From Hymenopus coronatus (lineage: Eukaryota > Arthropoda > Insecta > Mantodea > Hymenopodidae): a stretch of DNA of 64,000 nt. Shown piece by piece: positions 60,402-64,000 of the stretch. A program made the translations under genes and the position numbers. Numbering within the stretch: position 1 is the first letter of the stretch; each line of letters starts with the position of its first letter. The notes beneath the pieces are model-generated. The model worked only from the letters and a program-made list of their open reading frames with translations, had not been told where the DNA came from and did no database searches. Location: contig CM060900.1 of assembly GCA_030762935.1 (NCBI GenBank), positions 289,672,784 to 289,736,783 of the forward strand, written 5' to 3'.

Positions 60402-61909
60402 AATGGTGGTAGTGGTGGCGGTGGTGGATTGATTGATTGGTTGTTTTTAAGGGCATTCAATTACTGGGGTCATTAGCGCTCTTGTGAAAAAAAGTAGCAT
60501 CAAACACAAAGTGGAAATAGCAATATAAAACAGAAATAAAAGAGGAAAGGGAATTAAAGCAATTAAATAAAACGAAAACGTGCTAAAAGTTTAGGTAAAT
60601 GTGAAATGTACCCAAAAGGAGTGAAAGGGCAAAAGATACTAAAAACTCGGTCAAATGAGTAAAATGATCGGGAGTAAAAGCAGTTCAAAGCTTGAAAACC
60701 CACGAATTTCCTCTCCGTTACAACCCATCGCCAAAAAGTAAATTAAAATCTAAATCCTGAATGGAGTGGTCAAATTCGATAAAAGTTAAAAACTCTAGTT
60801 AACAGTAAGTACTTCCGTAAGGAAGGTCATACCTTTAGAAGAGAGATGCAGCATCATTTGGACGTAGATAGTGCAACATTTGGTCCTAGTTCATAGTTTC
60901 GCGAAGACGAAAGTGCGCGGTTTAACTCCACTATGCTTGTATGCTTAAAGGTTTGCGGAGACGAAAGAAGAACCCCTGAAATTTCACCTGAGTCTTGATG
61001 AATGAAACTCAGGCGAATAATTTTCCCAGCCAGACACCTGAGCGAAAGCACCGCCTAAGTGTCTATGTCAAACGTATCAACTACAGTTACGGTAGGATTT
61101 TTGAGACCGGAGATTGGAATATGGGTAGATTTTTCGGCCACATGCTTCCACTTATCCCATACGACAGAGGAAGGGATACTTCGATTAAGTGAAGCTATAT
61201 ATCTGTTCCATGACGTCTTTTTGGTATTCCTAATCTCTTGTCTATATACAGCATCCATTTGTTTATTATTCGCTAGGTTATCCACTGTAGGGTGACGCTT
61301 GAACACTCCAAGAGCACGCCTACTAACCGGAATAGCTGTACGGCATTCTTCGGTCCACCAAGGGACAGAAAATCGACGACAGTGCCCAGTCGACCGCGGA
61401 ATAGAAATCTCCACAGCTGAAAGAGTTGCCTCTGTGACGTAATCGACTAACGAATTCACAAATTCATGCTCACTGTAGCTAAAAGTGGCCAAGCGGGTAT
61501 AAAGATCTCAATCAGCGTGATCTATGCGCCATATATGTAAACGGATGGAACATACATCTTGGACTAACGGACTGATAAGAACATTAAAGTTGTCACTGGA
61601 GTATAAATAGGAGATAATGTTTTATTGTAAAAAAAAATTGCCAGCTGAGGAAGACAAAATGCCCTATCTAATTCTGAAGAGCTATCAAAGGCGTCAGAAA
61701 GGAATGTATGCTCCCGGTGTTCAGGAGAGGTAGGTTGTGACTATTTAAGAGATCGACAATGAGCTGCACTCTCGCACAAGCCCAAGCTGATCCCCAGTGT
61801 GGGTTGTGGACATACACGTCGTCTACGAGCAAAAACTGGGCTGGTAGCTGAGAAACTAGGTGGTCTAGATCAGTGGGCGAGAGTAAAGGAAGGGAGCCTA
61901 ATCCTTACG
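60402..61909 (-). mobile_element. Family A6 retrotransposon with large internal deletion
   Basis: The minus-strand tail (CAAT)n(CCA)n (plus 60402-60448, GATTGATTGATTGG) and a stem-loop with AAGGGCATTCAATTAC...AGCGCTCTT (60459-60484) lie at the left. Then come a 3' UTR and a few last ORF2 codons (LTVNxRVFNFYRI). At about 60825 the sequence jumps to the N-terminal half of ORF2. About 730 codons covering the RT core and RNase H are missing. The right end at 61909 meets the 5' terminus of a B2 copy. Confidence 0.78.
60826..61909 (-). pseudogene. ORF2 N-terminal half (endonuclease, linker, RT start) of A6
   Basis: Endonuclease pieces near 61640-61880 read SQLPAQFLLVDDVYVHNPHW (the usual GDVNAHH is damaged) and LLNTG. 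The frame 61492-61055 is open for 145 codons: FSVPWWTEECRTAIPVSRRA, KKTSWNRYIASLNRSIPSSV and HIPISGLKNPTVTVVDTFDI. It then continues to LSSSRNYELGPN before the deletion junction. It is non-functional. Confidence 0.78.
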
Positions 61910-61910
61910 A

Positions 61911-62717
61911 CCCCCCACCCAGGGGCCTACTGCGGTAGGTACGGGTTTGGCGAACCCGGGGGTTCCCGAGCCACTCGCCGCCATTTCATCATCATCGCCA
62001 CCAACTGAGCCTCGTTTTGTGTTTGTGTGCATATTTCTTTGTTTGTTTTGTGAGAGCGAATTTACTCGCCTCATCTTCTTCCCCTTCTAGGCTTATTCTT
62101 TACATGATTAATATTAAGGCTTTTAGATTTATTAACTCCTGTCTCACCAACAGGGATCTTTATTCTATCTCCGTGGTTGCTGTCCCACGGTTCCAGCGCG
62201 GCTTCCAACATGTGTGCTCTTCGGAGGTCTCAGGTGTAAGGTTGAGTGGACCCTTCCTACTGCCCCTATGTGTAAGCCTTAGGTGCGGAGCCGTCCATAC
62301 CATTATGTACACCCACGTAGCTTCCTCGGGGGCCCGGTGCGTTTTAATTTCCCAACGGGCGCTGCTCGTTGGGTTAGAATTACGGACCGGTCGTGTTACC
62401 CCTAACGGAAACCCGGTGTAATCAACCACAAATCCCCTGAATCCATGTCTGCTTTATTACGCAGCATGGCCTAAAGTGGGGAGCCACAGGTGGGTTATAC
62501 CTGCGGTAGGGGCTTAAAGCCGGGTTGTACATGGTGATGGGCTTACTCGTATGGACCAGCATTGGTGGCTGGAGGGTAACTCCTTCTGAGGTATTCCTAG
62601 AGATCGGTCTGATGGGGGTCTACCAGGCGGCACAGACCGGAAAGTATTTGTTGTCTTTTCTCTCTACCACCGGATGGCAGGCTGAAGCCGACGGTTCCGG
62701 AAGGGGGTCTTTCCATT
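61911..62717 (+). promoter_or_regulatory. 5' UTR of B2 element
   Basis: It contains the shared terminal hairpin with a TGCG loop. CCGTGGTTGCTGTCCCACGG (about 62170-62190) is the 6-bp hairpin also found in B1. The conserved block before ORF1 is TGAAGCCGACGGTTCCGG. Internal promoter activity is likely for this element type but not demonstrated. Confidence 0.55.
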
Positions 62718-63851
62718 ATGTTATCTCCGCGCAAAACCTCTTCTTTTGACCGATTTATAGTTGTGACCTTGGCCTGCGAAAAGAAAACAGTGCGAGATAT
62801 TAGTCCCTTGTATATCCAACGAGAAATTGACCAGATTTGCGGTAAAGTGATTAATGCTACCAGAACGAGAGACGGTACCCTTGTAGTGGAAACGTAGACA
62901 GAGGACCAGGCAAAGAAGCTCATTAAGGCCATTTTGTTGGGTTCGTAACCCATATTAGTGGCTCCGCACAAGTCTTTGAACACTTGTAGAGGTGTGGTGA
63001 CCACCGCCTGTTTAGACGGCCTTTCAGATGCAGACATTGTTTCCAGGGTGTATGTCAGGCTTACCGTCTTCTAAGTAAACGTGATGGTCAGTCAGTTGCA
63101 TTGCTAAAGGTATTCCTAATGTTCAAAGACACCACCTTACCCGAGGCACTTTACTGTGGTTATGAACGCGCTACTGCGAGACCGTATGTACCGAATCCCA
63201 TGCTTTGTTTTCGGTGTCAGAAATTCGGTCATACACAAAGTCGGTGCACCTTCGACGCTACATGTGAACGTTGCGGCCAACCTGCTCATTGAGAAAGTGC
63301 TTGTACTCGGGACCCTTGCTGCGTCCACTGTAAAGGGAACCATCCATCCAGCTCCCGGCACTGTCCGCGTTTTCTAGAGGAAAAAGCCATCCAGGAGTTG
63401 CGGGTTAAGGAACGCCTAACTATTCCTGAAGCTCGGCGTCGCTTCCATCAATTGCAGCCTGCGACCATCTCAGGCTACATATCAGCGCTCTGCCGCACTC
63501 CTGCTTCCTCAGTTGCACTACAAATCGTGCCCGTAGCCGACGCGTGTACACAAACAGAGCAGTCGCCGAGCAAAACAACCTTACAGTCAACATCCATAGT
63601 ACTCACTGCTTCAAGCTCAAATTCTCCAGAACCTGCTCGTAAGCCGCTTGTTCGACCGACACCTTGTCGCTGCGCCTCATGAGCGCAGTCGCAAAAAACT
63701 CAAGGCCACTGAAAAACCTTCCAAGTCCCGTACTCGTTCTACGAGCCGTAGGGGATCTTCCGCATCCCGAACATCAGCGGATAGCGGCGACGAAAGTGGC
63801 TATTATCTTGTGAGTCCAAAGAGTATAAAGAAGAAGAAACGCCCGCCTTAA
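62718..63851 (+). pseudogene. ORF1 pseudogene of B2 (61911 copy)
   Basis: It starts MLSPRKTSSFDRFIVVTLAC and is open through RTRDGTLVVET, then TAG (about 62895) and TAA (about 62947). A deletion of about 25 bp near 63043 removes part of the SNLSDQGVC region. First knuckle CFRCQKFGHTQSRC intact; second CERCGQPAH followed by TGA; third CVHCKGNHPSSSRHC intact. The tail is Arg/Ser-rich (RTRSTSRRGSSASRTSA) and ends KKKKRPP with TAA at 63849-63851. Confidence 0.82.
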
Positions 63852-63945
63852 CCTCATCTACTACGTTTCCACCATTCGTTTGCATCCCAACTGCAAACTA
63901 ATAGTATGATTCTTCGGTAACCCTTCACGCATCTACCTGGGCTCC

Positions 63946-64000
63946 ATGGCTCACCTGACGTGGAATATCCGCGGTGGCCGTACTCATAGGGCCGAATTGC
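63946..64000 (+). CDS. ORF2 start of B2, truncated by window end
   Basis: MAHLTWNIRGGRTHRAEL matches the ORF2 start of the B2 copy at 47402 (MALLTWNIRGVRTHRAEL). The endonuclease Asn in WNIRG is present. Whether the rest is open cannot be seen. Confidence 0.7.
   Translation, partial: MAHLTWNIRGGRTHRAEL

Larger units (their letters stand above)
61911..64000 (+). mobile_element. Family B2 retrotransposon, 5' part, running off the window
   Basis: It starts at the terminus (CCCCCCACCCAGGGGCC, CCTACTGCGGTAGG at about 61926-61939). It has an 800-bp 5' UTR, a broken ORF1 (62718-63851) and the first 18 codons of ORF2. It is the best reference here for the complete B2 5' UTR. Confidence 0.87.

Noticed and set aside
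1..64000. Prokaryotic or phage systems, CRISPR arrays, tRNA or rRNA genes
   Set aside because: No spaced direct repeats, cloverleaf or rRNA-like sequence was recognised; introns, non-LTR elements and microsatellites show eukaryotic DNA.

Overview
This is eukaryotic, almost certainly arthropod (probably insect), nuclear DNA. It is AT-rich intronic sequence packed with nested non-LTR retrotransposons of an I-like, RNase H-bearing type. Two short, canonically spliced, phase-matched host exons (23344-23483 and 60210-60264, + strand) encode adjoining pieces of a CRAL-TRIO/BCH-type lipid-binding domain, most like the C-terminal half of GDAP2. Read this way, the whole window is one host gene with a 36.7-kb intron (23484-60209) and parts of the two flanking introns. 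The assignment rests on recognising family sequence, not on a search.

The retrotransposons fall into two related families, labelled here for convenience. Family A comprises subfamilies A1-A6. It has a gag-like ORF1 of about 480 aa with three CCHC knuckles, and an ORF2 of about 1229 aa carrying an APE-type endonuclease, reverse transcriptase (FVDD), RNase H and a terminal CCHC. Family B comprises B1 and B2, with an ORF1 of about 370 aa and a similar ORF2. Both families share a nearly identical 5' terminus (C-run, then GGGGCCTACTACGGTAGG). Both end in a 3' stem-loop followed by a short-unit tail: (TCA)n in most of family A, (CACT)n in B1, (ACT)n or (TC)n in B2-like copies.

Layout. 1-2090: 5' fragments of A and B2 (minus) and a truncated A1 copy (plus). 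2091-12310: a plus A2 copy split by a minus-strand full-length A2 element (5875-11737) with both ORFs open and a 10-bp target-site duplication. 12311-18816: an A3-like fragment and a full-length B1 element (ORF1 open, ORF2 broken). 18817-23075: two 5'-truncated A copies. 23076-27672: host exon and intron with a pogo/Tigger fragment, simple repeats and a Helitron 3' end with a decayed helicase. 27673-45660: a B2 fragment, then an A5 copy split by two full-length insertions, A2 (31250-37126) and A3 (37905-43799), each with a target-site duplication. 45661-51266: a B2 copy ending in a long (ACT)n tail. 51267-59786: a graveyard of short fragments. 59787-60401: host intron and the second exon. 60402-64000: an internally deleted minus A6 copy and a B2 copy running off the window.

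Only the minus A2 element (5875-11737) looks close to autonomous, and its ORF1 has lost one zinc-knuckle cysteine. I saw no rRNA, tRNA, CRISPR array or prokaryotic operon. The most interesting features are the covarying 3' stem-loop, the UNCG-type tetraloop hairpin at the RNA 5' end shared by both families, and a kilobase-scale inverted repeat of A2 inside what is probably a transcribed intron.
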